A DNA stretch of 42,010 bases, taken from contig CALBQG010000108.1 in assembly GCA_937899435.1 (NCBI GenBank), positions 1 through 42,010 on the forward strand, written 5' to 3'. This DNA is from UBA11540 sp003445125. Lineage in GTDB: Bacteria; Bacillota; Clostridia; Oscillospirales; Ruminococcaceae. Of the stretch, positions 31,754 through 41,742 are shown piece by piece. The notes under the pieces were generated by a model. It did not search any database and was not told the DNA's origin. It saw nothing but the letters and a program-made list of their open reading frames with translations. The first letter of the stretch is position 1. Each line of letters begins with the position of its first letter. The translations under genes and the position numbers were made by a program.

Positions 31754-34700
31754 TCAATCCTCGTTACCGTACATTTTTGCCAAACGGAGCAAATGATCGT
31801 ACTTCGCCGCCGCATTATCCTCTGCCTTATGGAACAGAACTTCCGCTCTCTGCGGGAACGCCTGTGCCAGACGAGCATAACGGGTTTCGGACTTGATGAA
31901 GTCGATATAGTTCGTCGTCGGAGCCTTGGAATCCACGGTCAGCGGGTTCTTGCCCTCGGCTTTCAGCGACGGATTGAAGCGGAACATCTGCCAGTAGCCT
32001 GCCTCAACCGCACGCTTCATCTCCAACTGAGAATTCTGCATTCCGCCCTTAATACCATGCATCTCGCAGGGAGAATAAGCGATGACCAGAGACGGTCCCG
32101 GATATGCCTCTGCTTCGGTCAGTGCCTTGAGCGTCTGATTCATATCCGCGCCCATAGCAATTTGTGCCACATACACATAGCCGTAAGACATTACGATCTC
32201 TGCCAGGTTCTTCTTGCCGGTCGTTTTACCCGCTGCGGCAAACTGTGCCACCTGTCCGATATTGGACGCCTTGGAAGCCTGTCCGCCGGTGTTGGAGTAC
32301 ACCTCGGTATCAAAGACCATGACATTGACATTCTCACCGGATGCCAGCACGTGATCCAGACCGCCGAAGCCGATATCGTATGCCCATCCGTCGCCGCCGA
32401 AGATCCAGACGGATTTCTTGGAGAGATAATCCTTCTCGGCAAGAATCTTCTTCTTCAGCTCATTGTCGCACTTGCAGTTTTCCAACGCCGCTACCAGTTT
32501 CTTGGTTGCCGCTTCGTTGGTCTTGCCGTCGTCAACCGTGTTGAGGTACTCGGCGATTGCCGCCTTGACTTCGGCATTGTCTGCCTGCTGATCCAGCTCC
32601 TTGACGAATCCGATCAGCTTATTGCGCAGGGTCTTCTGAGCAATTGCCATACCGTATCCGTGCTCGGCGTTGTCCTCAAACAGCGAGTTCGCCCAGCCCG
32701 GTCCGCGTCCGCTCTCCTTATTGACGGTATACGGCGTGGAGGGAGCGGAACCGCCCCAAATCGAGGAGCATCCCGTTGCGTTGGAAATATACATTCTCTC
32801 GCCGAACAGCTGAGTGATCAGGCGAGCATAAGATGTCTCGGCACAGCCTGCACAAGAGCCGGAGAATTCCAGAAGCGGCTGTTTGAACTGTGTTCCCTTG
32901 ACGGTGTTGTTGATCAGCTCGGGTTTCTCGGAAACCTCGGCAACCGCGTAGTCAAATGCTGCCTGCTGATCCAACTGGCTCTCCTGCGGAACCATCTTGA
33001 TGGCAATTTTATCCGTGCCGTCTTTTGCTGCCTTGGCATTGACCGGGCAAGCCTTGACACAAAGCGTACAACCCATACAATCCATCGGGCTGATTGCCAT
33101 GGTGAATTTATAATCGGTCTTGAGAACCGGTTTCTCGGCAAACTTCGTGGAAGCCGGAGCCTTTGCTGCCTCTTCTGCCGTCATTGCGAACGGACGGATG
33201 GTAGCATGCGGGCAAACGAATGCACAGCTGTTGCACTGGATGCAGTTTTCAGGAATCCACTCCGGTACCATAACAGCCACACCACGCTTCTCATACGCAG
33301 CAGCGCCCTGCGGCAAAGTGCCGTCCACATAATCCATGAATGCGGAAACAGGCAGCTTATCGCCGTTCATCTGTGTGACCGGAGCAACGATCTCGTTGAC
33401 AAACTTCACCAGCTCGGGGCGGGTGCCTTCTGCCTTCGCGGGCTTGCGGTCGTCCTTCGCGCTCTTCCAGGAATCCGGCACATCAACTTTTACAAATGCG
33501 CCTGCACCGGCATCAATCGCGGCATAGTTGAGGTCAACCATAGCCTGTCCCTTCTTGATATAGGACTTGTATGCCATCTTCTTCATATACTCTACCGCTT
33601 CCGCTGCCGGCAGAATGTTTGCCAGTGCGAAGAAAGCAGACTGAAGAACCGTGTTCTTTACTTTCGCGTTACCGATCTTCTTGGTAGCCAGAGAAGTCGC
33701 GTCGATCGTATAGAAATTGATGTTGTTGTCGGCGATATATGCCTTGACATGAGCCGGCAGATGACGCTCCAGTTCCTCGGCGTTCCACTGACAGTCAAGC
33801 AGGAAGGTGCCGCCCGGAATGACGTCGTCAACAATATTGTATCCCTTCAGAATGTAGGAAGAGTTATGGCAGGCAACAAAGTTTGCTTTAGTGACATAAT
33901 AGGGGGATTTAATCGGCTTGTCACCGAAGCGCAGGTGGGAAATGGTGACGCCGCCGGTCTTCTTGGAGTCATACTGGAAGTATGCCTGAATGTATTTATC
34001 GGTATGGTCACCGATGATCTTGATCGAGTTCTTGTTTGCGCCGACTGTTCCGTCGCCGCCCAGACCCCAGAACTTGCAGGAAATGGTTCCCGCTGCTGTG
34101 GTATCCGGTGCGGGCTTCTCGTCCAGAGAATGTCCGGTGACATCATCAACAATGCCGATGGTGAAGTGACCCTTCGGTGCCTCTTTTGCCAGATTGTCAT
34201 ACACGGCAAAGATGGACGCCGGTGTGGTATCCTTCGATCCCAGACCGTATCTGCCGCCGACGACTTTAATATCGGTTCTGCCGGTCTCGTTAAGAGCCGC
34301 AACCACATCCAGATACAGCGGTTCGCCCAGAGAGCCGGGTTCTTTGGTGCGATCCAGAACCGCAATCTTCTTGACGGTGCTCGGAATCGCTTCTGCCAGT
34401 TTCTCGGAAACGAACGGACGGTACAGGCGAACCTTCACCAAGCCGACCTTTTCGCCCTTAGCGGTCAAGTAGTCAATGACTTCTTCGGTCACGTCGCAGA
34501 CGGAGCCCATAGCCACGATCACGCGATCGGCATCCGGTGCGCCGTAGTAGTTGAACAGCTTATAGTCCGTGCCCAGTTTGGCATTGACCTTGTCCATATA
34601 TTCCTCGACAATTGCCGGGAATTCTTCATAGTATTTGTTGCAAGCCTCACGGTGCTGGAAGAAAATGTCGCCGTTTTCCGCCGAGCCGCGCAGTACCGGA

Positions 34701-35362
34701 TGCTCCGGATTGATCGCACGCGAACGGAAAGCTGCAATCGCGTCCATATCGACCATTTCCTTCAGATCCTTATAATCCCACGCTTCGATCTTCTGAATCT
34801 CGTGAGATGTACGGAAGCCGTCAAAGAAGTTCAGTACCGGAACTCTGCCCTTAATGGTAGCCAGATGCGCAACAGCACCCAGATCCATGATTTCCTGCTG
34901 GTTGGTTTCCGCCATCATTGCAAAACCGGTCTGACGACATGCATACACATCGGAATGATCGCCGAAGATGTTCAGTGCATGAGAAGCCAGGCAGCGTGCC
35001 GAAACGTGAATCACGCAGGGCAGCAGTTCACCGGCGATTTTATACATATTCGGGATCATCAGCAAAAGACCCTGCGAAGCGGTATAGGTCGTGGTCAGAG
35101 CACCTGCCGCCAAAGAACCGTGCACAGCACCTGCCGCGCCACCCTCGGACTGCATTTCAACGACCTTGACATTCTCGCCGAGAATGTTCTTCGCCGGCTC
35201 GCCGAAAAGGTTCTTATTGGTGGCAGACCAAGTGTCGGTAACCTCTGCCATCGGGCTGGAAGGGGTTATCGGGTAGATCGCGGCAACCTCGGTGAACGCA
35301 TACGAAACGTGCGCCGCAGCGGTGTTACCGTCCATGGAAATCTTTTTTCTTTCAATTGCCAT
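31754..35362 (-). CDS. nifJ: Pyruvate:ferredoxin (flavodoxin) oxidoreductase, single-chain
   Basis: 1202 residues, the full length of the homodimeric enzyme. It converts pyruvate and CoA to acetyl-CoA and CO2, reducing ferredoxin; it is the central oxidative step of anaerobic fermentation. The start is the ATG at 35362, with AGGAGG upstream, giving MAIERKKISMDGNTAAAHVS. Two [4Fe-4S] clusters occur at CIQCNSCAFVCPHA (from Cys707) and CMGCTLCVKACPVNA (from Cys762). A third cluster begins CAGCAETSYARL. The thiamine pyrophosphate domain has GCSSIWGGSAPSTPY, FGGDGWAYDIGFGGLDH and VYSNTGGQASKAS. It has its own promoter and a terminator on both sides. Confidence 0.97.
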   Translation of the reverse strand: MAIERKKISMDGNTAAAHVSYAFTEVAAIYPITPSSPMAEVTDTWSATNKNLFGEPAKNILGENVKVVEMQSEGGAAGAVHGSLAAGALTTTYTASQGLLLMIPNMYKIAGELLPCVIHVSARCLASHALNIFGDHSDVYACRQTGFAMMAETNQQEIMDLGAVAHLATIKGRVPVLNFFDGFRTSHEIQKIEAWDYKDLKEMVDMDAIAAFRSRAINPEHPVLRGSAENGDIFFQHREACNKYYEEFPAIVEEYMDKVNAKLGTDYKLFNYYGAPDADRVIVAMGSVCDVTEEVIDYLTAKGEKVGLVKVRLYRPFVSEKLAEAIPSTVKKIAVLDRTKEPGSLGEPLYLDVVAALNETGRTDIKVVGGRYGLGSKDTTPASIFAVYDNLAKEAPKGHFTIGIVDDVTGHSLDEKPAPDTTAAGTISCKFWGLGGDGTVGANKNSIKIIGDHTDKYIQAYFQYDSKKTGGVTISHLRFGDKPIKSPYYVTKANFVACHNSSYILKGYNIVDDVIPGGTFLLDCQWNAEELERHLPAHVKAYIADNNINFYTIDATSLATKKIGNAKVKNTVLQSAFFALANILPAAEAVEYMKKMAYKSYIKKGQAMVDLNYAAIDAGAGAFVKVDVPDSWKSAKDDRKPAKAEGTRPELVKFVNEIVAPVTQMNGDKLPVSAFMDYVDGTLPQGAAAYEKRGVAVMVPEWIPENCIQCNSCAFVCPHATIRPFAMTAEEAAKAPASTKFAEKPVLKTDYKFTMAISPMDCMGCTLCVKACPVNAKAAKDGTDKIAIKMVPQESQLDQQAAFDYAVAEVSEKPELINNTVKGTQFKQPLLEFSGSCAGCAETSYARLITQLFGERMYISNATGCSSIWGGSAPSTPYTVNKESGRGPGWANSLFEDNAEHGYGMAIAQKTLRNKLIGFVKELDQQADNAEVKAAIAEYLNTVDDGKTNEAATKKLVAALENCKCDNELKKKILAEKDYLSKKSVWIFGGDGWAYDIGFGGLDHVLASGENVNVMVFDTEVYSNTGGQASKASNIGQVAQFAAAGKTTGKKNLAEIVMSYGYVYVAQIAMGADMNQTLKALTEAEAYPGPSLVIAYSPCEMHGIKGGMQNSQLEMKRAVEAGYWQMFRFNPSLKAEGKNPLTVDSKAPTTNYIDFIKSETRYARLAQAFPQRAEVLFHKAEDNAAAKYDHLLRLAKMYGNED

Positions 35363-35414
35363 GTGTTTTTCCTCCTGTATATAAATTAAACTAAGCAGTT
35401 CTATGCCACTACAT

Positions 35415-35443
35415 ATTTTATCATATTTTCTCCCTCTTGTAAA
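35415..35443 (-). promoter_or_regulatory. Sigma-A promoter of the PFOR gene
   Basis: On the minus strand: -35 TTTACA (35438-35443), 17-bp spacer, -10 TAAAAT (35415-35420), about 52 bases before the ATG. Confidence 0.8.
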
Positions 35444-35507
35444 CCTTATTTTTTTAGTTTTGACGCAAAATCGTCTTTTTTTCACTGAAAATTCATAAAA
35501 AAAGTGA

Positions 35508-35537
35508 TTGATACTTTCTCCCGTTTTATGCTATAAT
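35508..35537 (+). promoter_or_regulatory. Sigma-A promoter of glycogen phosphorylase
   Basis: -35 TTGATA (35508-35513), 18-bp spacer, -10 TATAAT (35532-35537), 38 bases before the ATG. It diverges from the PFOR promoter with about 64 bases between the two -35 boxes. Confidence 0.8.
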
Positions 35538-35575
35538 AATATTGTGTATTTTTACTCCGGAAAGGATCGTTTTTG

Positions 35576-37960
35576 ATGATTACAAAAGAGCAACTCAAAG
35601 TCGAACTCACTCGCCTTTTGGACAAAGAGTACGACGTGAAACCCGAAGATGCCTCCAACGAGCTTTTTTACAAAGCAACGGCGGGCGTGGTGAAAAACCT
35701 GCTTCAAGAAAAATACAAGCATTTCATCTCCGAAAAAAACTGCCACGGCAGCAAGCGTGTGTACTATCTTTGCATGGAATTTCTGATGGGGCGCTCCCTC
35801 AAGAACAACATCTATAACCTTGGCATTCACAACGAAGTGATTGACGTGCTGAAGGGCTTCGGCGTGGATATTGAGGACATTTACAACTGCGAACCCGATG
35901 CCGGTCTCGGAAACGGCGGTCTGGGACGTCTTGCCGCTTGCTATCTGGACTCGCTGGCAGCGTTGGAAATTCCCGCCACCGGATACAGCATCTGTTATGA
36001 ATACGGTATTTTCCGTCAAAAGCTCATTGACGGCTGGCAGACCGAACTTGCGGACGACTGGCTCCCCGGCGGCGAGGTGTGGCTGGATCGGCGTGAGGAT
36101 CGCGCGATTCCGGTGCATTTCGGCGGTGAGGTGGAGGAATTTTGGGACAACAATTACCATCATCTCAATTACAAGAATTATTATACCGTCAACGCCGTTC
36201 CCTATGATATGTACGTCTCCGGTTACGGCTCAAAGGGTGTCAGCCTCCTGCGTTTGTACAAGGCGGAAAATTCCGGCATTGACATGGAGCTGTTCAATCA
36301 GGGCGACTACCGCCGCGCGCTGTCGCTGAATTCCGATGCTGCCGCGATCAGCAAAATCCTGTACCCCAACGACAACCACATACAAGGCAAGGAGCTGCGC
36401 CTGAAACAGCAGTATTTCCTCGTGTGCGCCGCCATCGGCGACATCGTCAAAACGCATCTGGACACCTACTCCACGCTCTCCAATCTGCATGAAAAGGTTG
36501 CCATTCACATCAACGACACGCACCCCACCCTTGCCATCCCCGAACTGATGCGCGTGCTGTTGGATGAATGTGGCTATTCCTGGGACGAGGCTTGGCACAT
36601 CACCTACAACACCTTCGCCTACACCAACCACACTGTGATGAAAGAGGCACTGGAAATCTGGAACGAGGATATGTTTGAACGGCTGCTGCCGAGAATTTAT
36701 CAGATTGTCCGTGAAATCAACAACCGTGCCAACCACGACGCTTACGAAAAATGCCACAACGCCGACATGGTCGCCCGCACATCGATTATGTACGACCACC
36801 GCATCAAAATGGCCAATCTTTCGGTCGTCGGTTCCCACAATGTCAACGGCGTTTCCGCGCTGCACTCGCAGATTCTCAAGGACTCGCTGTTCCATGACTT
36901 CTATGTGATGGATCCCGATAAATTCACCAATGTCACCAACGGCATCGCTTCGCGCCGCTGGCTGTATCAGTCCAACCCCGAGCTGAGCGATCTGATCGCA
37001 AAGTTGGTCGGAAAAGATTTCGTGCGCGATCTTTCCAAGCTCAAAAAGCTCATGAAGTATGTGGACGATACCGCAACGCTGGACGACTGGGCGGAAGCAA
37101 AGATTGCCTGCAAAAAGCGTCTGGCAAAATACGTCAAGAACAAGACTGGTGAAATCATCAACACCGCTTCGATCTTCGATGTACAGGTCAAACGTCTCCA
37201 CGAATACAAGCGCCAGCACATGAACGCGCTGGACATTCTGTCCACATATATCTATCTGAAGGAAAATCCCGATGCCGCCATTCACCCGCGCACTTATATC
37301 TTCGGCGCGAAGGCGGCACCCGGCTATTTCCTTGCCAAGCGCATCATCAAAATGATCTATCAGATCGGAAAGCTGATCGAACAGGACAAACGCATCAGCA
37401 GCATGATAAAGGTGCTGTATCTGGAGGACTACAACGTCACACTCTCCGAGCTTCTCATGCCGGCGGCTGAAATTTCCGAGCAGATTTCTCTTGCCGGAAC
37501 CGAGGCGTCCGGCACCGGCAACATGAAGCTTATGCTCAACGGCGCCATTACGCTGGGAACCTTCGACGGCGCGAATGTCGAAATTTTTGAAAACGTCGGT
37601 GAAAAGAACATTCTGCTGTTCGGTATGCGGGCTGATGAAGTCAATGCACTGCGCCGGCAGGGATACCGTCCGCAAAGCGTGATTGACGGAAACGACAGTC
37701 TGAAAAAAGTCATTGCCATGCTGGAATCGGGCATTGCGGGAGAAAAATTTGAGGACATTGCCGGAATGCTGCGGACTTCGGATTATTACATGGCGCTGGC
37801 GGATTTCCAGAGTTACGCCGATCGCCGCAAGGATTCCGCCGCCCTCTACGCCGACAAATACCTGTGGCAGAAGATGTCCATGATCAACACGGCAAATTCC
37901 TATTTCTTCTCTGCCGACCGTGCCGTAAAGGAATACGCCGACAACATCTGGCACTGCTGA
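35576..37960 (+). CDS. glgP: Glycogen/alpha-glucan phosphorylase
   Basis: 794 residues (a TTG just before the ATG is unlikely to be used). It cleaves alpha-1,4-glucan with phosphate to release glucose-1-phosphate. Motifs: MEFLMGRSLKNNIYNLG, EPDAGLGNGGLGRLAACYLD, INDTHPTLAIPELMRVL, VKRLHEYKRQHMNAL, and the pyridoxal-phosphate site EASGTGNMKLMLNGAITLG with Lys651. Length and order match the GT35 family. The gene is monocistronic, with its own promoter and terminator, divergent from PFOR. This provides glucose-1-phosphate for glycolysis or, via GalU, for UDP-glucose. Confidence 0.97.
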   Translation: MITKEQLKVELTRLLDKEYDVKPEDASNELFYKATAGVVKNLLQEKYKHFISEKNCHGSKRVYYLCMEFLMGRSLKNNIYNLGIHNEVIDVLKGFGVDIEDIYNCEPDAGLGNGGLGRLAACYLDSLAALEIPATGYSICYEYGIFRQKLIDGWQTELADDWLPGGEVWLDRREDRAIPVHFGGEVEEFWDNNYHHLNYKNYYTVNAVPYDMYVSGYGSKGVSLLRLYKAENSGIDMELFNQGDYRRALSLNSDAAAISKILYPNDNHIQGKELRLKQQYFLVCAAIGDIVKTHLDTYSTLSNLHEKVAIHINDTHPTLAIPELMRVLLDECGYSWDEAWHITYNTFAYTNHTVMKEALEIWNEDMFERLLPRIYQIVREINNRANHDAYEKCHNADMVARTSIMYDHRIKMANLSVVGSHNVNGVSALHSQILKDSLFHDFYVMDPDKFTNVTNGIASRRWLYQSNPELSDLIAKLVGKDFVRDLSKLKKLMKYVDDTATLDDWAEAKIACKKRLAKYVKNKTGEIINTASIFDVQVKRLHEYKRQHMNALDILSTYIYLKENPDAAIHPRTYIFGAKAAPGYFLAKRIIKMIYQIGKLIEQDKRISSMIKVLYLEDYNVTLSELLMPAAEISEQISLAGTEASGTGNMKLMLNGAITLGTFDGANVEIFENVGEKNILLFGMRADEVNALRRQGYRPQSVIDGNDSLKKVIAMLESGIAGEKFEDIAGMLRTSDYYMALADFQSYADRRKDSAALYADKYLWQKMSMINTANSYFFSADRAVKEYADNIWHC

Positions 37961-38010
37961 TTTTCCGATTGCATGGATTCAAATTCATTGCATTGATCTT
38001 TCAAATCCCA

Positions 38011-38057
38011 CGCGCCCGAAGAAGCCGAAAGGTTTCTTCGGGCGCGCTTTATTTTTT
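38011..38057 (+). terminator. Terminator of glgP
   Basis: A 13-bp perfect stem (38011-38023 with 38034-38046), extendable by three pairs to a GAAA loop, is followed by TTTATTTTTT. Confidence 0.9.
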
Positions 38058-38292
38058 ATACAATTCTATGTGAAAATCCGGGCAGTCACTGACAGAACGG
38101 CACCGCTTGTCCGAAAAACAGGCGTTTCTTTCAAGAATACACAAAAACGGGTGGGTTACGGTTCTCAAAAAAACACCCGCTGAAAACATTTTTCGGTGTG
38201 GCAACGGCAGGACGCGCTAAAGTTTCCGCAAAACCGATTATTTGTTTAAAAAACAGATTTCCGAAGTTTTTGCAAAGTGCGGGAACGCAAAA
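38058..38292. other. Gene-free stretch between glgP and the surface-protein gene
   Basis: No open frame with a ribosome binding site, no promoter of quality and no RNA fold that I recognise. Only weak short inverted motifs occur, such as GGGTG/CACCC around 38150-38180. Together with the flanking terminators this makes the longest gap (about 390 bases) in the window. Confidence 0.5.
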
Positions 38293-38331
38293 CCGCGCCC
38301 GCGGCGAATGCCGCGGGCGCGGAAGTTTTTT
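38293..38331. terminator. Bidirectional terminator of the surface-protein gene
   Basis: A 13-bp GC-only stem (38293-38305 with 38310-38322, loop GAAT). The minus strand continues into TTTTGCG; the plus strand carries TTTTTT at 38326-38331. It lies about 30 bases past the surface-protein stop. Confidence 0.85.
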
Positions 38332-38353
38332 CTGTAATCACAGAATCCTGTGA

Positions 38354-41300
38354 TTATTCAGCCAGATCGCCGCCGGTCACCGGAACGTCCTTGACCTCGG
38401 AACCGCCGATGATCGAAGGAGCAGAGTTGGTGATCTTGCTGGTGTTGATGATTGCGTAGGTATCCCACAGTTTGTTTGCAGGAACCTCGAAATGCAGGGT
38501 ATGCGTATAGGTATTGGTTGCGCTGTCATAAGCGACATCCGGAGCGAGGTTATCGGAAACGAGTGTCAGCGTGACATCGTTGTCTTCGCTGCGCTTATAG
38601 TCGCCGGTTCTGTACACCGCGATCTCACGGTTGCCGTAGTTCTCAATCCAGCCGCTCGGCAAGGAAACATTGATTGTCGCCTTATCAAACGGAGTGCTGA
38701 TCTTGCCGCCCGTCCAGGGAGCCCAGTCAAGACGGAAGATAAGCGGAACGATCTGATTGCTGCCGAAGCTGCGCAGAATCGAGTTGTACGCCGCCGCAGA
38801 ATCCACTGCATTGTTATCGAAGTTGATCAGCGGTTTCATATCCAGTTTGAAATAGGTAGCGCCGCCGTCATAGTTCAAGCGGGAGTAATCCTCACTCTTG
38901 ATCGTGATCGAATACGTTGTCCAGTCATTGCTGAAATAGTATTCCGGATAAGCGGTGATACCACTGGGGATTGCCTGAATGCCGTGTGCGATAAAGGTGA
39001 TCGAATCCGCGTGCATATTCTTCAGGTAGTTCCAGCAGTAGTAGGTGGAAACACCGGATTTTCCACTCGGCAGATCAAGCACCAGATCTTTTGTGGTCGC
39101 CGCCTTATCAGCCGCTTTTGCTGCAAGATAAGCGTCATAAGCCGTACCGGAATAGTTGCCCTTGTCATCTTTTGCGATGATCTTGTCAGCATCTTTTGTT
39201 TCACGGACTTTCAGCAACTGAATGTAGAAATCCCAATCTGCATCGGTGAGTTTCGGCAGATCGTAGGATGCCGCCTGTGCATACAGCTGATCCAGAATAT
39301 CAAAGATCGTGGTATGATCCTTCATCTTCTGAGCATCGGTCTGTTCCACCGGAGCGACATACGAAGTTTCTACGGTTTCGGAAACCACGGTTACACGGTC
39401 GATTTCCACTTTTTCGCCTTTGGCGTTTTTGCCGTAGAGAACGATTACTGCACGGAGTCTGTCCACGCCGTCCGTGTTCTTCTTATAGGGAACATTGGCG
39501 ACGTAGTAGCCGTCTTCCACCTTCATGAACTTATCGATGCCCATCTTGAACACATCGTTCGAGAAGATGTTTCCGTCGTTATCCACGCTCAAAACTTCCA
39601 AAGAAAGATCGGTATAGCCGTTATAAGTAGCGCCCGCCTTCGGAACCTGTGTTCTGATGTAGGCTTCCACTGTATCGAATTTGGTACCGTCCACTGTGAT
39701 GTTGCGGATATTCTTCAGATTGAAGGTGATCGAGTTTTCGCCGTCCATGATGGAAGTATCAAACTGATCTTCCGCTGCGGTACGGGTATAGCTCAGAGTC
39801 GGTGTGGTGAGGTAGGACGCAGGAAGCGTCAAATCCATCATCACGTCAGCACCGTTGTTCGGAGCGACTGTCACCAGCACATCCCATGTGTAGCAATCGG
39901 GTATGGTGTTTGCGGAAGGCGCACAGGTCACAGAAGTGATTGTACCGCCGGTAATCGACCATTTGGAAGCGGCAAAGTCTTCCTTCGGGCTGACATTCTC
40001 CAGTGTGCGAACGGTCATCGGGAATTTCAGTTCCTTTGTGCCGCTCTTATAAAGCAGGTTGAAATCGCCGGGATCGGAAACGGTGTCGCATCTGGTATAA
40101 CCCTTGAAGGTGATTTCACGGATACCGACTTGTCCGGTACCTTTTTGTCTGAGAAGTTTAATCTTCACACGTTTTGCCGATTTGCCGGAAAGACTGATTT
40201 CATCAAGATTTGTATCGGAATTTCCGTTGAAGGTGTACACCAGTTCATAATCGGCGGTATCAGATTCTGAAGCATAGACTTCGTACTCGGAAGCACGAGT
40301 TGAACCGTCCAAATGATTATCGCCGATTATTTCATGAGCTCTCCAATAAGTCTCTCCTTTGGCTTGGCACGCCCAGAAAATGCTCAAATCCGTGAGATTT
40401 GCCGCATAGGCAAAATCGAACTCAAAGGTGATATGATCAGCATCATTATTAAAGGCAACACTCCAGTTGTTGGTTCTCCATCCTTTGAGTGTATCACTGT
40501 CATAAAGATTTTCCAAACTTCCGCCTGCTGTGCTGGCATTGACTTTGGAAGAAGCCACGCGGATAACAGAAGGCTCATCTGTCATGTTGCGGTAGTATGT
40601 AAAGACAATGGTTTTGTCTTCCGCGGTAATTTTCTTGGAAACTGTTGCCGGGATGAAATATCCGTTAAAGACTTTCGGGGATTCCGTTACCTCATACGGA
40701 TAAACAGCGGTTTTCTTGACATCGTCTGCCAGTTTGTTTCCCTGACCGTCCACATAACTAATTGTGTAATCAATCGGAGACGGTTTCTTATAGTTAAACA
40801 CAATCTCGTTGGTTTTGGTTTTGTCCAATACGATAGACTGAGTTTTCTCAGACACCAGCTCCATGCCTTCAAAAACTTTATCGTCCGCTGCTGTTTTTGC
40901 AGTTGCGGAAACAGTTTCACCGTTTTCATCCACACCGGTGATTGCGGGAATCATGTCTTTTCCGTTCTCATCCACGTAACGAATTTTATAGTTTACCGGG
41001 TCTTTCGGATTATATTTTCCGAAAAGTTCAAATTCACGAACTACCGTTCTTCCGATAGTACCCGTAAGAACGATTTTTACGAATTTGACATTCTTTACAT
41101 CAACCGCAGATGTCAAAGTAGCGTGGCAGGTGTCGATATTGTATTTTGTATCTTTGCCATAAGCAAAAGTGTAATTTTCAACATCAAACACCGAATCCGG
41201 CGTCTGCTTTTGCTGAGCTGCACGATTCCACAGATCCGCTTCCGTTACATCCGGAGTCTCGTGATACTGCTGATCTTCTCCGGCAAAATACACTTCCACT

Positions 41301-41656
41301 TTGTTCGGAATCGATTGACCCCACTCTTTGCCGCCGAAGCTCAGATTCAGCTTTGACAAATCATAGCTGCCGGCACCCGAAAGCGCGATTTCAAAGGTAT
41401 AGGTCGGACGATCTTCGGTTCCTCCGTTATTAATATACGAATAGCTAACCAAGTGTGTATCCAAATCTCCGTCGATGGCGAGATTCGGATCGAGCTTAGT
41501 GTTCACTTGGTCGTTCGCCCAATCTTCTTTTGCAGTAATTGTCGCTTTGCTCAAGTCAAGTTTTGCCGGTTCCGCAGCAAACGCCGGGAAGGACGTCATC
41601 GTGACCAGCATCATGACCGCCAGCACAAGTGCAAGCACTTTCTTTGCTTTTGACAT
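38354..41656 (-). CDS. Large secreted surface protein with discoidin-like and MucBP-like domains
   Basis: 1100 residues, AAGGAGG ribosome binding site. A signal peptide (KKVLALVLAVMMLVTMTSFP, cut after AFA around residue 27) precedes a discoidin-like region (about 30-215, ending VREFELFGKY). Two MucBP-like repeats follow: NYKIRYVDENGKDMIPAITG to VFNYKK (about 219-290) and DYTISYVDGQGNKLADDVKK to VFTYYR (about 294-355). A second F5/8 C-like domain runs at about 360-535 (LYDSDTLKGWRTNNW, to VGIREITFKGY). The last 550 residues are unrecognised beta-rich sequence. I see no SLH domain, no transmembrane anchor and no standard sortase signal, so the protein may be released or bind glycans. Adhesion to mucin or other glycans is inference. 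Confidence 0.82.
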   Translation of the reverse strand: MSKAKKVLALVLAVMMLVTMTSFPAFAAEPAKLDLSKATITAKEDWANDQVNTKLDPNLAIDGDLDTHLVSYSYINNGGTEDRPTYTFEIALSGAGSYDLSKLNLSFGGKEWGQSIPNKVEVYFAGEDQQYHETPDVTEADLWNRAAQQKQTPDSVFDVENYTFAYGKDTKYNIDTCHATLTSAVDVKNVKFVKIVLTGTIGRTVVREFELFGKYNPKDPVNYKIRYVDENGKDMIPAITGVDENGETVSATAKTAADDKVFEGMELVSEKTQSIVLDKTKTNEIVFNYKKPSPIDYTISYVDGQGNKLADDVKKTAVYPYEVTESPKVFNGYFIPATVSKKITAEDKTIVFTYYRNMTDEPSVIRVASSKVNASTAGGSLENLYDSDTLKGWRTNNWSVAFNNDADHITFEFDFAYAANLTDLSIFWACQAKGETYWRAHEIIGDNHLDGSTRASEYEVYASESDTADYELVYTFNGNSDTNLDEISLSGKSAKRVKIKLLRQKGTGQVGIREITFKGYTRCDTVSDPGDFNLLYKSGTKELKFPMTVRTLENVSPKEDFAASKWSITGGTITSVTCAPSANTIPDCYTWDVLVTVAPNNGADVMMDLTLPASYLTTPTLSYTRTAAEDQFDTSIMDGENSITFNLKNIRNITVDGTKFDTVEAYIRTQVPKAGATYNGYTDLSLEVLSVDNDGNIFSNDVFKMGIDKFMKVEDGYYVANVPYKKNTDGVDRLRAVIVLYGKNAKGEKVEIDRVTVVSETVETSYVAPVEQTDAQKMKDHTTIFDILDQLYAQAASYDLPKLTDADWDFYIQLLKVRETKDADKIIAKDDKGNYSGTAYDAYLAAKAADKAATTKDLVLDLPSGKSGVSTYYCWNYLKNMHADSITFIAHGIQAIPSGITAYPEYYFSNDWTTYSITIKSEDYSRLNYDGGATYFKLDMKPLINFDNNAVDSAAAYNSILRSFGSNQIVPLIFRLDWAPWTGGKISTPFDKATINVSLPSGWIENYGNREIAVYRTGDYKRSEDNDVTLTLVSDNLAPDVAYDSATNTYTHTLHFEVPANKLWDTYAIINTSKITNSAPSIIGGSEVKDVPVTGGDLAE

Positions 41657-41713
41657 ATTTTTCTTCCTCCTTCAAATCCGACGGTACACTCCACCCGCCG
41701 GTTTTCTTTATAT

Positions 41714-41742
41714 ATTATATTTCATTTTTCTTTCAAAGTCAA
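41714..41742 (-). promoter_or_regulatory. Strong sigma-A promoter of the surface-protein gene
   Basis: On the minus strand: -35 TTGACT (41737-41742), 17-bp spacer, -10 TATAAT (41714-41719), about 58 bases before the ATG. The near-consensus boxes predict high expression. Confidence 0.87.

Noticed and set aside
31793..35389. A nearly 1200-codon open frame on the plus strand opposite the PFOR gene
   Set aside because: It mirrors the codon bias of PFOR; its translation has no family features and no start signal.
36230..37954. A 574-codon minus-strand frame opposite glgP
   Set aside because: Antisense shadow of a highly conserved enzyme gene; no start site or motif.
38058..38292. A possible riboswitch or small RNA
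   Set aside because: No conserved fold or core motif I can recognise, and no downstream gene on the plus strand to control.
38354..38390. VPVTGG near the C-terminus of the surface protein as a sortase signal
   Set aside because: Only four residues follow (DLAE); there is no hydrophobic segment or basic tail, so it cannot work as a standard LPXTG signal.
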